Below, piece by piece: positions 1 to 8,406 of a stretch of DNA of 64,000 bases. The stretch spans positions 320,939 to 384,938 of the forward strand of contig CAJTKK010000002.1 in the NCBI GenBank assembly GCA_910576535.1. Reading direction: 5' to 3'. The translations under genes were made by a program, and so were the position numbers. Source of the stretch: an uncultured Lachnospiraceae bacterium. Lineage in GTDB: Bacteria; Bacillota; Clostridia; Lachnospirales; Lachnospiraceae. The notes under the pieces are model-generated. The model worked only from the letters and a program-made list of their open reading frames with translations, made no database searches and was not told where the DNA came from. The number at the start of each line of letters is the position of its first letter. Within the stretch, counting starts at the first letter, position 1.

Positions 1-1
1 T

Positions 2-130
2 TTAAAAGAAAACGGGGAAGAACTACAGGAATTTGCTTTGGAAATTACGAGGGAAGATACCTTTATGGATCTGGGAACGGAGGGAATGAGGAAACTGGTT
101 CCTTTGGATGCGGTTGGAATGGGGTTTTAA
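2..130 (+). CDS. C-terminal end of an unidentified protein (partial)
   Basis: An open frame enters from the left edge and ends at TAA 128-130, giving about 42 residues that close with ...VPLDAVGMGF. It stops one base before the ATG of the RNase G gene, so the two are probably cotranscribed. In related Clostridia the gene upstream of rng is often a radical-SAM-linked DUF2344 protein, but too little is visible here to recognise that family. Function is left open. Confidence 0.6.
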   Translation, partial: LKENGEELQEFALEITREDTFMDLGTEGMRKLVPLDAVGMGF

Positions 131-131
131 A

Positions 132-1349
132 ATGGACAGGAAATATATCATATTAAGGCATAAGCATAAAATATTATCTTTGCTGTATCATGGCAACCGC
201 TTGCTCCATGCGAGGGCAGAGGCAGAGCATGGAAATCTTTTAGGGAACATGTATATAGCGAAAGTAAAAAACGTTGTGAAAAACATTAATGCCGCTTTTG
301 TGGAAATCAAGCCAGGATGCCCTTGTTTTCTCAGCCTCAATGGATTGAAAAACCCGCTGATTACGAACCGGGACTATGATGGCAGGGTTTTAGACGGCGA
401 TGAGATTCTTGTACAAGTATATAAAGAAGAAACAAAATCAAAGACTCCTACAGTGACCTGTTCTTTGTCTTTAGACGGCAAATACTGCGTGGCGTCCGCC
501 CGCAGGCTTGGGGTATCCTATTCCGCAAAATTATCGGATAAAGTAAAAAAACGGATAGGGGACTGTCTGGAACAGGAAGGTTTTCTGGAAACATATGGCC
601 GGGAGGCCGGGATTATTATCCGTACAAATGCCAAAGACCTGACAGAAGATCTTACGCCTTTAAAAGATGAGATCAGGACCCTGACAGGAAAATTACATCA
701 TATTATGGAAATTGCGCGCCACCGCACATGCTATTCCGTCCTTTTTGAACAACTGCCCGCCTATCTGACAGGTATCCGGGATGAATATGAGGGGCAATAT
801 GAAGAAATTGTAACAGATCAGCCGGATATTTATGAAACGGTGTTAGCATACCGCAAAAAAAACCCTTCTTTTCCTATTCCCGGGGTACGCCTTTATCAGG
901 ATGAGAAAGTCCCGTTGTACAAGCTCTATAGTGTGGAAACCCGCTTAAAGGAAGCGCTGAATAAGAAGGTATGGTTAAAGTCCGGCGGGTATTTAGTCAT
1001 AGAGCATACGGAGGCGCTAACGGCCATAGATGTGAATACCGGAAAGCTGACCGCCGGAAAAGATATGGAAGAGACTTATTTACGCACGAACTTAGAGGCA
1101 GCCGGAGAAATAGCCGTCCAGATGGCTTTGCGCAATCTGTCCGGCATGATTCTTGTGGATTTTATCAATATGTCCCGGGAAGAAAATAATAAAAGATTAA
1201 TGGCATTTTTTGGGGATTTGTTAAAAAAAGATCCCGTAAGAACCCAACTGATAGATATTACGGCTCTAGGATTGGTGGAAATTACAAGGATGAAAATGAG
1301 CAAGCCCTTACAAGAGCAACTGATCTTCCAGCCCGACAAAGAATCATAA
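132..1349 (+). CDS. rng: Ribonuclease E/G family endoribonuclease
   Basis: Single-strand-specific endoribonuclease of the RNase E/G family, acting in rRNA and mRNA processing in the cytoplasm. From ATG 132 the protein has 405 residues. An N-terminal S1-like segment (about 30-120, with NAAFVEI) precedes the catalytic domain. The two magnesium-binding aspartates of the family are visible in TAIDVNTGK (D300) and ILVDFINM (D343). It is shorter than E. coli RNase G (489 residues) and ends soon after the catalytic core. A longer frame begins at ATG 108, but 132 gives a family-like start (MDRKYII) just after the upstream stop. It heads the ribosome-biogenesis cluster rng-NUDIX-rplU-prp-rpmA-obgE. 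Confidence 0.93.
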   Translation: MDRKYIILRHKHKILSLLYHGNRLLHARAEAEHGNLLGNMYIAKVKNVVKNINAAFVEIKPGCPCFLSLNGLKNPLITNRDYDGRVLDGDEILVQVYKEETKSKTPTVTCSLSLDGKYCVASARRLGVSYSAKLSDKVKKRIGDCLEQEGFLETYGREAGIIIRTNAKDLTEDLTPLKDEIRTLTGKLHHIMEIARHRTCYSVLFEQLPAYLTGIRDEYEGQYEEIVTDQPDIYETVLAYRKKNPSFPIPGVRLYQDEKVPLYKLYSVETRLKEALNKKVWLKSGGYLVIEHTEALTAIDVNTGKLTAGKDMEETYLRTNLEAAGEIAVQMALRNLSGMILVDFINMSREENNKRLMAFFGDLLKKDPVRTQLIDITALGLVEITRMKMSKPLQEQLIFQPDKES

Positions 1350-1360
1350 GGAGAATGGCC

Positions 1361-1921
1361 ATGGAACTTATTAAAATGGAGAAAATAAAGGATGGCAGAT
1401 ATTTAAAGAACTATGAACTTACTTACCTTAATAAGGCCGGAAAAGAAAAAAAATATGAAATTGTCAGCAGGAAAGAACTTGCCAATATAGAGGACATCGG
1501 GAAAAGCGCCAGCGGACTGTCAATTGCCGCGTTAAGCGGCAAGAAACTTCTTTTGCTGAAAGAATTCCGTATGGGGATAAATAAGGCTATTTATAACCTT
1601 TGTGCCGGAATGTTTGAAAAGGGTGAGACGATAGAAGAATGTGTATCCAGGGAATTATATGAAGAAACCGGATTAAGCGTAAAAAGGATTATAGACGTTC
1701 TTCCGTCTTCTTATGCGGCGGTGGCTATTTCCGATACAAAAACGCACATTGTATTTGTAGAGGTACAAGGGGAATTTGAAGATCATACTTCTGAAAATGA
1801 ATGGATAGAAGCTGGATTTTATGACAGGGAGGAAGTGGAAATGCTGCTGAAAACAGAGGAATTCAGTTCCCGGGCGCAAATTATTGCCTATTTTTTCTCA
1901 AAGAACCTTTTCCCGGTATAA
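1361..1921 (+). CDS. NUDIX hydrolase, ADP-ribose pyrophosphatase-like
   Basis: Predicted to hydrolyse a nucleoside diphosphate linked to another moiety, most like ADP-ribose pyrophosphatases. The 186-residue protein carries a complete NUDIX box at about residues 83-105: G-x5-E-x7-R-E-L-x-E-E-x-G, ending RELYEETGL, which holds the metal-binding glutamates. The ATG at 1361 is preferred over one at 1355 because AAGGAG at 1348-1353 lies 7 nt from 1361 and only 1 nt from 1355. It follows rng by 11 bp, and a fresh promoter for rplU follows. The substrate cannot be read from the sequence. Confidence 0.88.
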   Translation: MELIKMEKIKDGRYLKNYELTYLNKAGKEKKYEIVSRKELANIEDIGKSASGLSIAALSGKKLLLLKEFRMGINKAIYNLCAGMFEKGETIEECVSRELYEETGLSVKRIIDVLPSSYAAVAISDTKTHIVFVEVQGEFEDHTSENEWIEAGFYDREEVEMLLKTEEFSSRAQIIAYFFSKNLFPV

Positions 1922-1926
1922 AAATC

Positions 1927-1955
1927 TTGACAATTTCTGGCCGGAATGATAAACT
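1927..1955 (+). promoter_or_regulatory. Sigma-A-type promoter for the rplU operon
   Basis: TTGACA at 1927-1932, a 17-bp spacer and TAAACT at 1950-1955. It starts only 6 bp after the NUDIX stop codon and would place transcription start near 1962, at the beginning of the structured leader in front of rplU. Confidence 0.75.
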
Positions 1956-1961
1956 ATCGGA

Positions 1962-2056
1962 GTATGCCGCATAGATAGGCTGGAAAGAGCGTTTTTTTGG
2001 AAAACGCCGCCGTCTCTAGCGAGTAAAGCAGGCGCAGGCTTGTATTATAGGAGGTG
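1962..2056 (+). ncRNA. Probable ribosomal protein L21 leader
   Basis: About 95 nt of leader lie between the promoter and the rplU ribosome binding site. The segment contains complementary runs (GAGCGTTTTTTTGGAAAACGC and a GC-rich CAGGCGCAGGCTTG element). Position and size match the L21 leader of Firmicutes, which autoregulates the rplU-prp-rpmA operon. The assignment rests on position and folding potential, not on a covariance-model match. Confidence 0.55.
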
Positions 2057-2060
2057 CAAT

Positions 2061-2366
2061 ATGTACGCAATTATTGCCACAGGTGGAAAACAGTATAAGG
2101 TTTCCGAAGGTGATGTGATCAAAGTGGAAAAGCTGGCTGCAGAACCCGGGGAAACGGTAACATTTGACCAGGTAATCGCAATCAGCGATAATGGGCTTAA
2201 AGTTGCCGGTGACGTAGCTAATTCAACGGTGTCCGCTACTGTAATGGAGCAGGGCAGAGGAAAGAAAGTTATCGTTTACAAGTATAAGAGAAAAACCGGT
2301 TACCACAAGAAAAATGGTCACAGACAAGCATACACTCAGGTTAAAATTGATAAAATCAATGCATAA
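2061..2366 (+). CDS. rplU: 50S ribosomal protein L21
   Basis: Large-subunit ribosomal protein binding 23S rRNA. At 101 residues it has the usual length, beginning MYAIIATGGKQYKV and ending with the basic tail GYHKKNGHRQ...VKIDKI. An AGGAGG site lies about 6 nt before ATG 2061. The frame extends upstream to 2040, but that region is leader. Operon order rplU-prp-rpmA is the standard Firmicutes arrangement. Confidence 0.97.
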   Translation: MYAIIATGGKQYKVSEGDVIKVEKLAAEPGETVTFDQVIAISDNGLKVAGDVANSTVSATVMEQGRGKKVIVYKYKRKTGYHKKNGHRQAYTQVKIDKINA

Positions 2367-2384
2367 TTCAGGTAATGCTGGGAA

Positions 2385-2714
2385 ATGACAAAAATTGTTA
2401 TCCAAAAATCAAAAAACGGGGAATATAAAGGATTTACTTGTAAAGGACATTCCGGTTTTGCCATCAGAGGAGAAGATATCGTATGCGCTTCTATATCAGT
2501 TTTGGTAATTAATGCCATTAATTCCATGGAAAAGTTGGCCAAAGAGGATATGGAAATTACGGAAGATGAAACAGCAGGAATGATACGGTGTTTTATGAAA
2601 AAGCCATTGTCCGACAGAGGAAAAATCCTTATGGACTCTATGATACTTGGTTTGTCGGAGATTTCAGATCAATATGGCAGGCAGTATCTAACAATTAAAA
2701 TCAAGGAGGTGTAA
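2385..2714 (+). CDS. prp: Ribosomal-processing cysteine protease Prp
   Basis: Cysteine protease that removes the N-terminal extension of L27 in Firmicutes. The 109-residue protein has the family's catalytic pair: His22 in GHSGFA and Cys34 in GEDIVCAS. It lies between rplU and rpmA, and the adjacent rpmA encodes exactly the extension this enzyme cleaves. The ribosome binding site is weak (GGGAA), so expression may partly depend on coupling with rplU, which ends 18 bp upstream. Confidence 0.95.
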   Translation: MTKIVIQKSKNGEYKGFTCKGHSGFAIRGEDIVCASISVLVINAINSMEKLAKEDMEITEDETAGMIRCFMKKPLSDRGKILMDSMILGLSEISDQYGRQYLTIKIKEV

Positions 2715-2718
2715 GACC

Positions 2719-3006
2719 ATGTTAAATATGAACCTTCAATTTTTCGCTCATAAAAAGGGTGTTGGTTCGACGAAAAACGGCAGAGATTCCGAATCGAAAA
2801 GACTTGGCGCTAAAAGGGCTGACGGACAATTCGTAAAAGCAGGGAATATTTTGTACAGACAGCGCGGAACAAAGATTCATCCCGGCGTTAATGTAGGAAG
2901 AGGCGGCGATGATACTTTATATGCACGGGTAGACGGCATACTTAGATTTGAAAGAAAAGGAAGAGACAAAAAACGAGCTTCCGTATATCCTGTAGAGAGT
3001 GAATAA
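2719..3006 (+). CDS. rpmA: 50S ribosomal protein L27, precursor with cleavable N-terminus
   Basis: Large-subunit ribosomal protein whose N-terminus reaches the peptidyl transferase centre. The 95-residue precursor starts MLNMNLQFFAHKKGVGS. The Firmicutes processing site is between Phe9 and Ala10, leaving a mature end beginning AHKKG. It starts 4 bp after the prp stop, with AAGGAGGTG as ribosome binding site. A terminator follows directly, so rplU-prp-rpmA forms one transcription unit. Confidence 0.97.
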   Translation: MLNMNLQFFAHKKGVGSTKNGRDSESKRLGAKRADGQFVKAGNILYRQRGTKIHPGVNVGRGGDDTLYARVDGILRFERKGRDKKRASVYPVESE

Positions 3007-3016
3007 GAACGAACCG

Positions 3017-3048
3017 GGCTTCAAACGTACTTAGTTTGAAGCCTTTTT
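3017..3048 (+). terminator. Intrinsic terminator after rpmA
   Basis: A perfect 10-bp stem, GGCTTCAAAC (3017-3026) with GTTTGAAGCC (3034-3043), has a 7-nt loop and is followed by TTTTT. It lies between rpmA and obgE. Confidence 0.88.
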
Positions 3049-3083
3049 GTTAAGCCCTTTTTGGGAAGAAAGCAGGGAGTAAA

Positions 3084-4382
3084 ATGTTTGCAGACAGAGC
3101 GAAAATATATATAAAAAGCGGAAAAGGCGGGGACGGGCATGTATCCTTCCGCCGAGAAAAATATGTCCCAAACGGCGGGCCGGACGGAGGGGATGGTGGA
3201 GACGGTGGCAGCGTGATTTTTGAAGTAGATGACGGGCTGAATACGCTGGTTGATTTCCGGCATATCCGGAAGTATGCAGCGGAAAACGGCCAAAACGGCG
3301 ACAAGAAAAATTGTAGGGGTAAAAACGGGGCGGATATCATAATCAAGGTGCCTTACGGGACAGTGATTAAAGAAGGGGAAAGCGGGAAAGTGATTACCGA
3401 TATGTCCGGGGAAAACAGACGGGCAGTTCTGTTGAAGGGCGGAAAAGGAGGCAATGGCAACCAGCATTATGCAACCAGTACGATGCAGGCTCCTAAATAT
3501 GCCCAGCCTGGGCAGGAAGCAAAGGAGCTGGAATTGCAGTTGGAGCTAAAAGTAATCGCCGATGTAGGACTTGTCGGCTTTCCGAATGTGGGGAAATCCA
3601 CTTTGCTTTCCCGCGTGACCAATGCCCGGCCTAAAATTGCAAATTACCATTTTACTACCTTAAACCCCAATCTTGGGGTGGTGGATCTGGAAGGAGCCAA
3701 AGGATTTGTTATCGCCGATATTCCCGGGTTAATTGAAGGGGCTTCGGAGGGGATAGGGCTTGGGCATGAATTCCTGCGTCATATTGAACGTACAAAACTT
3801 ATGATTCATATTGTTGATGCTGCTTCTACGGAAGGGCGTGACCCTATTGCAGATATTTATGCCATCAATAAAGAGCTGGAGGCTTATAACCCGGAGATTG
3901 CATCCCGCCCCCAAGTCATTGCGGCCAATAAGATGGATATGATTGGCGCCGTAGGAATGGAAATTTCTGAAGATCCTATTGGCAGAATCAAAGCCGAATT
4001 TGAACCGGAAGGGGTTCAGGTTTTCCCTATTTCCGCAGTTACGGGGCAGGGAGTGCGTGAGCTGCTTTATGCGGTGAACAATCTTTTAGAAGGAATGGAC
4101 GATAAGCCAATTATTTTTGAACAGGAGTATTTCCCGGAAATGCAGCAGGATGAGGCAGGACCCCATACAGTCGTTTATAATGAAAAAGAAGATGAATATG
4201 TAGTGGAAGGCCCCCGTATTGAAAAAATGCTGGGATATACCAATCTGGAATCCGAAAAAGGGTTTGCTTTCTTCCAGAACTTTTTAAAGAAAAACGGTAT
4301 TATAAAAGAATTGGAGGAACTTGGCATCCAGGAAGGGGATACTGTCCGTATGTATGGGCTTTCCTTTGATTATTACAAGTAG
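3084..4382 (+). CDS. obgE: GTPase Obg, ribosome assembly
   Basis: Essential GTPase of late 50S assembly and stress signalling. The 432-residue protein has the three expected parts. The glycine-rich Obg fold covers about 1-158. The G domain has G1 GFPNVGKS (165-172), G3 DIPG (212-215) and G4 NKMD (282-285). The C-terminal OCT domain covers about 350-430. ATG 3084 is preceded by CAGGGAG. It lies behind the rpmA terminator and leads the yhbY-nadD-yqeK-rsfS run, all with short gaps. Confidence 0.97.
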   Translation: MFADRAKIYIKSGKGGDGHVSFRREKYVPNGGPDGGDGGDGGSVIFEVDDGLNTLVDFRHIRKYAAENGQNGDKKNCRGKNGADIIIKVPYGTVIKEGESGKVITDMSGENRRAVLLKGGKGGNGNQHYATSTMQAPKYAQPGQEAKELELQLELKVIADVGLVGFPNVGKSTLLSRVTNARPKIANYHFTTLNPNLGVVDLEGAKGFVIADIPGLIEGASEGIGLGHEFLRHIERTKLMIHIVDAASTEGRDPIADIYAINKELEAYNPEIASRPQVIAANKMDMIGAVGMEISEDPIGRIKAEFEPEGVQVFPISAVTGQGVRELLYAVNNLLEGMDDKPIIFEQEYFPEMQQDEAGPHTVVYNEKEDEYVVEGPRIEKMLGYTNLESEKGFAFFQNFLKKNGIIKELEELGIQEGDTVRMYGLSFDYYK

Positions 4383-4402
4383 AAAAGAATGGAGTGTAAT
4401 GT

Positions 4403-4693
4403 ATGACAAGCAAACAGAGAAGTTATTTAAAAAGTCTGGCGAATAATTTGGACCCAGTATTCCAGGTAGGAAAATCCAGCCTTACCCCTGAGTTCACGGC
4501 AGCTGTTTCAGAGGCTTTCAATACCAGGGAACTGTTAAAAATCGCCGTTTTGAAAAATTGCATGGATGATCCGAAAGAGATTGCTGAGATGCTGGCTGGG
4601 CGTACCCGCTCCCAAGTGGTGCAAGTCATTGGCCGTAAAATAATTTTGTATAAGGAAAATAAAGAAAATAAAAAAATTATCTTGCCGCAATAA
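4403..4693 (+). CDS. yhbY: YhbY/CRM-domain RNA-binding protein
   Basis: A 96-residue single-domain CRM (CRS1-YhbY) protein, which binds pre-50S particles in other bacteria. Visible signs are the N-terminal MTSKQRSYLKSLAN helix, the basic FQVGKSSLT loop, ELLKIAVLKN and the closing QVIGRKIILYK strand. The length is typical. It sits 20 bp after obgE, fitting a role in ribosome assembly. Confidence 0.9.
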   Translation: MTSKQRSYLKSLANNLDPVFQVGKSSLTPEFTAAVSEAFNTRELLKIAVLKNCMDDPKEIAEMLAGRTRSQVVQVIGRKIILYKENKENKKIILPQ

Positions 4694-4751
4694 ACGTTCA
4701 CTGCTAAGATTTATATTATAAATGTATTTTTCTTCCGGAGGGAAACTTTCA

Positions 4752-5369
4752 ATGGAAAATGGAAAAAAGAAAACGGGAATTATGGGCGGGACTTTTAACC
4801 CGGTTCATATCGGTCACCTGCTTCTTGCGGAAAATGCAAGAGAAACCTTTGAATTGGATGAAATTCTCTTTGTGCCAAGCGGTTTATCCTATATGAAAAA
4901 AGGAATGGAAATGGCTGATAAAAGGATGCGCCTGGAGATGACCCGTCTGGCTATAACGGACAACCCTTTCTTCGCCCTGTCGCCGGTGGAGGTGGAACGG
5001 GAGGGTAATTCTTATACCTATGAAACATTGGAAGCATTACGGGCAGCGGAGCCGGAAACCATGTTCTATTTGATTGTGGGGGCTGACAGCCTCTTTGCCA
5101 TGGAAACATGGAAGCATCCGGAAGCCATATTTAAAAACTGCGCGGTTCTTGCAGCCGTACGCAGCGGAAGCGGCTGTGAAGACTTAGAAATTCAAATTGC
5201 CCGCCTGGAGGGAAAATACGGAACCGAAATAAGGAGAATCCCTATGGATGAAATACCGGTTTCTTCCACTGATATCCGCAACAGGATCCATCAAGGGAAA
5301 TCCATCCGTTATATGGTTCCGGGCAATGTAATTGCTTATATAGAAAAGCACCGGCTCTATACAGGATAA
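4752..5369 (+). CDS. nadD: Nicotinate-nucleotide adenylyltransferase
   Basis: Transfers AMP from ATP to nicotinate mononucleotide in NAD synthesis. The nucleotidyltransferase motif GTFNPVHIGH occupies residues 13-22, and the second motif SSTDIR is near residue 175. ATG 4752 (205 residues) is chosen over the longer frame from 4722 because GGAGGG at 4737-4742 lies 9 nt before it and the family signature then falls close to the N-terminus. The order nadD-yqeK-rsfS is conserved in Firmicutes. Confidence 0.95.
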   Translation: MENGKKKTGIMGGTFNPVHIGHLLLAENARETFELDEILFVPSGLSYMKKGMEMADKRMRLEMTRLAITDNPFFALSPVEVEREGNSYTYETLEALRAAEPETMFYLIVGADSLFAMETWKHPEAIFKNCAVLAAVRSGSGCEDLEIQIARLEGKYGTEIRRIPMDEIPVSSTDIRNRIHQGKSIRYMVPGNVIAYIEKHRLYTG

Positions 5370-5398
5370 AAGACAAAAAGAAGGGATGGAAGTAAAAG

Positions 5399-6013
5399 AT
5401 GGAAACCAAATCTTCAAATTTGAAAAAAATCCGCAAAGCAATGGAAAAATCGCTGGATTCCAAACGTTTTGAGCATACCCTTGGGGTGGAATATACGGCA
5501 GCCGCCCTTGCCATGCGCTACGGCGGGGATATTATGAAAGCCCAGACGGCAGGGCTTTTGCACGATTGCGCCAAATGCATGAGCAATGATAAGCGCCTCT
5601 CCATATGTGAAAAACATCATATCAGCGTCAATAAGATCGAACGCAAAAACCCTTTTTTGCTTCATGCCAAAGTAGGAAGCTATATTGCCATGCAGAAATT
5701 CCAGGTTCATGACAGCGACACGGTCAATGCAATTTTGAACCATACGACAGGAAGGCCGGATATGTCTTTGCTGGAAAAGATTGTTTATGTGGCGGACTAT
5801 ATCGAGCCGGGGAGAAAGCAGGCGCCGAACCTTATGGAAATCAGGAAATTATCCTTTCTTGACTTAGATGAAGCTTTGTTCCGTATATTGGAAGACACCC
5901 TGGTTTATCTAAGGACAGTGGACGGTGATGTGGATCCGATGACGCAAAAAACTTATGACTTTTATAAAGAGTATAGGGAAAACAGGCAAAGCGAGGTAAG
6001 AAACCTGCCATAG
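5399..6013 (+). CDS. yqeK: HD-domain Ap4A hydrolase YqeK
   Basis: Bis(5'-nucleosyl)-tetraphosphatase (symmetrical) of the YqeK type, clearing the alarmone-like Ap4A. The 204-residue HD-fold protein shows an early metal-binding His26, the HD pair in LLHDCAK (H55, D56), and the downstream LNHTTGRPDMSLLEKIVYVADYIEPGR region typical of the family (quoted in part: ADYIEPGR). It lies 29 bp after nadD and before rsfS, the usual context. Confidence 0.9.
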   Translation: METKSSNLKKIRKAMEKSLDSKRFEHTLGVEYTAAALAMRYGGDIMKAQTAGLLHDCAKCMSNDKRLSICEKHHISVNKIERKNPFLLHAKVGSYIAMQKFQVHDSDTVNAILNHTTGRPDMSLLEKIVYVADYIEPGRKQAPNLMEIRKLSFLDLDEALFRILEDTLVYLRTVDGDVDPMTQKTYDFYKEYRENRQSEVRNLP

Positions 6014-6076
6014 GCAGAAGAATGGAAACCAGTAAATACAGCAGGACTGTTAATAGCAGTAAGAAAGGACATACGG

Positions 6077-6433
6077 ATGAACAGCAAAGAAATGACCCGC
6101 CTTGCGATTAAGGCATTGGATGACAAAAAAGCAGAGAACATACAAGTAATTGATATCAGTGAGGTATCGGTAATCGCTGATTATTTTATTATTGCAAATG
6201 GTACGAACCGGAACCAGAACCAGGCGCTTGCCGATTCTGTGGAAGAAAGCCTGGGAAGGGCAGGGGTTAATTTGAAACAGGTGGAAGGATATGATGCCGC
6301 CAATTGGATTCTAATGGACTTTCTGGATATTATTGTGCATATTTTTGATAGGGATAACCGTCTCTTTTATGATCTGGAACGGATATGGAGGGATGGAAAG
6401 CAAATCTCCTTATCAGAGTTTGAAGAAGGCTAA
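6077..6433 (+). CDS. rsfS: Ribosome silencing factor RsfS (Iojap)
   Basis: Binds L14 and blocks subunit joining during starvation. The 118-residue protein shows the DUF143 core: VIADYFIIANGTNRNQ and the C-terminal HIFDRDNRLFYDLERIW. The ribosome binding site AAAGGA is about 10 nt before ATG 6077. It closes the ribosome-biogenesis run; the MATE gene follows 15 bp later without a visible terminator. Confidence 0.95.
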   Translation: MNSKEMTRLAIKALDDKKAENIQVIDISEVSVIADYFIIANGTNRNQNQALADSVEESLGRAGVNLKQVEGYDAANWILMDFLDIIVHIFDRDNRLFYDLERIWRDGKQISLSEFEEG

Positions 6434-6448
6434 AGGGCTGAACAGTTC

Positions 6449-7837
6449 ATGAAAAAATATATTGGAGATAAAAAATTTTACTTGATGGTTCTTTCTGTGG
6501 CCGTTCCGATTATGATACAAAACGGCATTACAAATTTTGTCAGTTTGTTAGACAATATTATGGTAGGACAGATCGGAACGGAACAGATGTCCGGGGTAGC
6601 GATTGTCAATCAGCTTATTCTGGTCTTTAATCTGTGCATTTTTGGCGGAGTATCCGGCGCAGGCATTTTTACGGCCCAGTATTATGGATGTAAAGATCAG
6701 AAGGGGATACGGGATACCTTCCGTATGAAACTGTTCATTGTTCTTTTTATCACAGTGGCAGGGTTATCTGTTTTTGCTTTTTCAGGCAGACAGCTCATTT
6801 CTTTATACCTTCATGAAACCGGGAACCAAAGCAGCCTGGATATTACTATGCATTATGCGCAAAGATATATGAGAATTATGATGGTGGAGCTGGCGCCGTT
6901 TGCTGTCATCCAGGTGTATTCCGGTACTTTGAGGGAAACCGGCGAGACTATGCTGCCGATGAAGGCAGGGATTGCTGCTGTTTTTATTAATTTAATACTG
7001 AATTACATATTAATTTTCGGGAAGTTCGGTATGCCGGCTATGGGTGTGGAAGGGGCGGCCATCGCTACTACAGTATCCCGTTTTGCGGAGCTGGCCATTG
7101 TGGCTGGATGGACGCACCGGAATACGGTAAAAAATCCATTTATCAAGGGCGCATACAGAAGCTTTCGGATCCCAGGCGGATTAATTGTAAAAGTGCTTAT
7201 CACGGGACTTCCGCTTATGATTAATGAAGCTTTATGGTCCAGCGGGCAGGCAGCGCTAATGCAATGCTATTCCGTAAGAGGGCTTTCTGTAGTTGCTGCA
7301 TTCAATATTTCTTCCACCATATCCAATGTTTTTAATGTGGTGTTTATTGCTTTGGGGAATGCCGTGGGCATTATCATTGGTCAATTGCTTGGGGCGGGGA
7401 AGATGGAAGAGGCGAAAGATACCGTATGGAAGCTGATGTTTTTTTCTGTAGGGGGATGCGCAGCAATGGGAGCTGTTTTATCTGTTTTAGCGCCTTTATT
7501 CCCGATGATTTATAATACGGCGGAAGATATCCGCAGCCTGGCATCCAGATTCATTATTGTTTCTTCCTTATGTATGCCGCTGTATGCCTTTGTGAATGTA
7601 GCTTATTTTGCGCTCCGTTCCGGCGGGAAGACATTAATTACCTTTTTCTTTGACAGTGTTTTCGTTTGGGCGGCTAATATTCCACTGGCTTATATTTTGT
7701 CCAGATATACTGGAATGCCTATTATATCCCTTTATTTTTTCTGCCAGTTCATAGACATTATCAAGTGCATTATAGGGTATGTTCTATTAAAAAAGGGTAT
7801 ATGGATGAATACAATTATTAAAGAAACGGTTACGTAA
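6449..7837 (+). CDS. MATE-family multidrug exporter
   Basis: Predicted proton- or sodium-coupled efflux carrier in the cytoplasmic membrane. The 462 residues contain about 12 hydrophobic segments in two similar halves, beginning FYLMVLSVAVPIMIQNGITN with LDNIMVGQIG, the usual MATE start. The second half repeats the pattern from about residue 240 (LITGLPLMINEALWSSG). It may be read through from rsfS. Substrate cannot be inferred. Confidence 0.9.
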   Translation: MKKYIGDKKFYLMVLSVAVPIMIQNGITNFVSLLDNIMVGQIGTEQMSGVAIVNQLILVFNLCIFGGVSGAGIFTAQYYGCKDQKGIRDTFRMKLFIVLFITVAGLSVFAFSGRQLISLYLHETGNQSSLDITMHYAQRYMRIMMVELAPFAVIQVYSGTLRETGETMLPMKAGIAAVFINLILNYILIFGKFGMPAMGVEGAAIATTVSRFAELAIVAGWTHRNTVKNPFIKGAYRSFRIPGGLIVKVLITGLPLMINEALWSSGQAALMQCYSVRGLSVVAAFNISSTISNVFNVVFIALGNAVGIIIGQLLGAGKMEEAKDTVWKLMFFSVGGCAAMGAVLSVLAPLFPMIYNTAEDIRSLASRFIIVSSLCMPLYAFVNVAYFALRSGGKTLITFFFDSVFVWAANIPLAYILSRYTGMPIISLYFFCQFIDIIKCIIGYVLLKKGIWMNTIIKETVT

Positions 7838-7893
7838 TATAACATATTTGCTTTAAGGTATGCTTATGCAAAGTGCGGATGCATCAGCAATTG

Positions 7894-7937
7894 CTTTTAT
7901 TTTACGCCGGGCTATTTAGCCCGGCGTAAAATAAAAG
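7894..7937. repeat. Perfect 21-bp inverted repeat between convergent genes
   Basis: The arms at 7894-7914 and 7917-7937 are exact complements around a TT centre. The core is GCCGGGC/GCCCGGC, extended by AT-rich flanks. It separates the MATE gene (+) from the DUF378 gene (-). The T-rich flank precedes the GC stem and the A-rich flank follows it on both strands, so it lacks the U-tract of an ordinary intrinsic terminator, although it is placed where a bidirectional one would be expected. Confidence 0.8.
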
Positions 7938-7980
7938 TGGTTAGTGGTTTTTATGATTTTCCAGGGGATGCCATCTTTTC

Positions 7981-8199
7981 TTACGTGGATTCTTTGGCGG
8001 AATTGCCCGCATACATATAAAAAGAAACGAGATACAAACCGCAAATACCCACCAGTGCATATACAATTCTTGAAAACCATGACATATTGCCGAAAATATA
8101 AGCCACAAGGTCAAAACTGAAAAAACCGATTAATCCCCAGTTAATAGCTCCTATGATAGCAATTGTCAGGGCCGTAAAATCCAATGCTTTATGATTCAT
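7981..8199 (-). CDS. DUF378 small membrane protein
   Basis: A 72-residue protein with two or more hydrophobic segments: ALTIAIIGAINWGLIGFFSF, then FSRIVYALVGICGLYLVSFY. The motif IIGAINWGLIG is characteristic of DUF378, whose function is unknown. The start at 8199 (MNHKALDF) is chosen because GGAGG lies about 8 nt upstream; the frame runs five codons further to 8214. It is a single-gene unit between the MATE gene and livJ. Confidence 0.85.
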   Translation of the reverse strand: MNHKALDFTALTIAIIGAINWGLIGFFSFDLVAYIFGNMSWFSRIVYALVGICGLYLVSFYMYAGNSAKEST

Positions 8200-8323
8200 T
8201 TTGATAACCTCCATTCATAATCATTCTTAAATTGAAAAGTTTCTTTTCGCCTTTATTTTAACCCAAAAATAAATTTTCATGCATAAACATAAACTTTTTT
8301 TTAATAAAATGATTGAAATAACA

Positions 8324-8352
8324 TTGACAAAAAAAATGATTCAGAGTAATAT
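8324..8352 (+). promoter_or_regulatory. Promoter for livJ
   Basis: TTGACA at 8324-8329, a 17-bp spacer and TAATAT at 8347-8352; an overlapping TATAAT at 8350-8355 would give a 20-bp spacer. The implied 5' leader of about 45 nt ends in the strong site AGGAGGG before ATG 8407. The rest of 8200-8323 is AT-rich with no gene. Confidence 0.7.
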
Positions 8353-8406
8353 AATTCAGAAATGGAAGTTTTAAGCCATTTAAAAATATTTTAGGAGGGA
8401 AAAATT

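Noticed and set aside
3021..3467. Minus-strand ORF of 148 codons over the obgE start
   Set aside because: Antisense to the glycine-rich Obg domain; Pro/Phe-rich composition is typical of a shadow frame.
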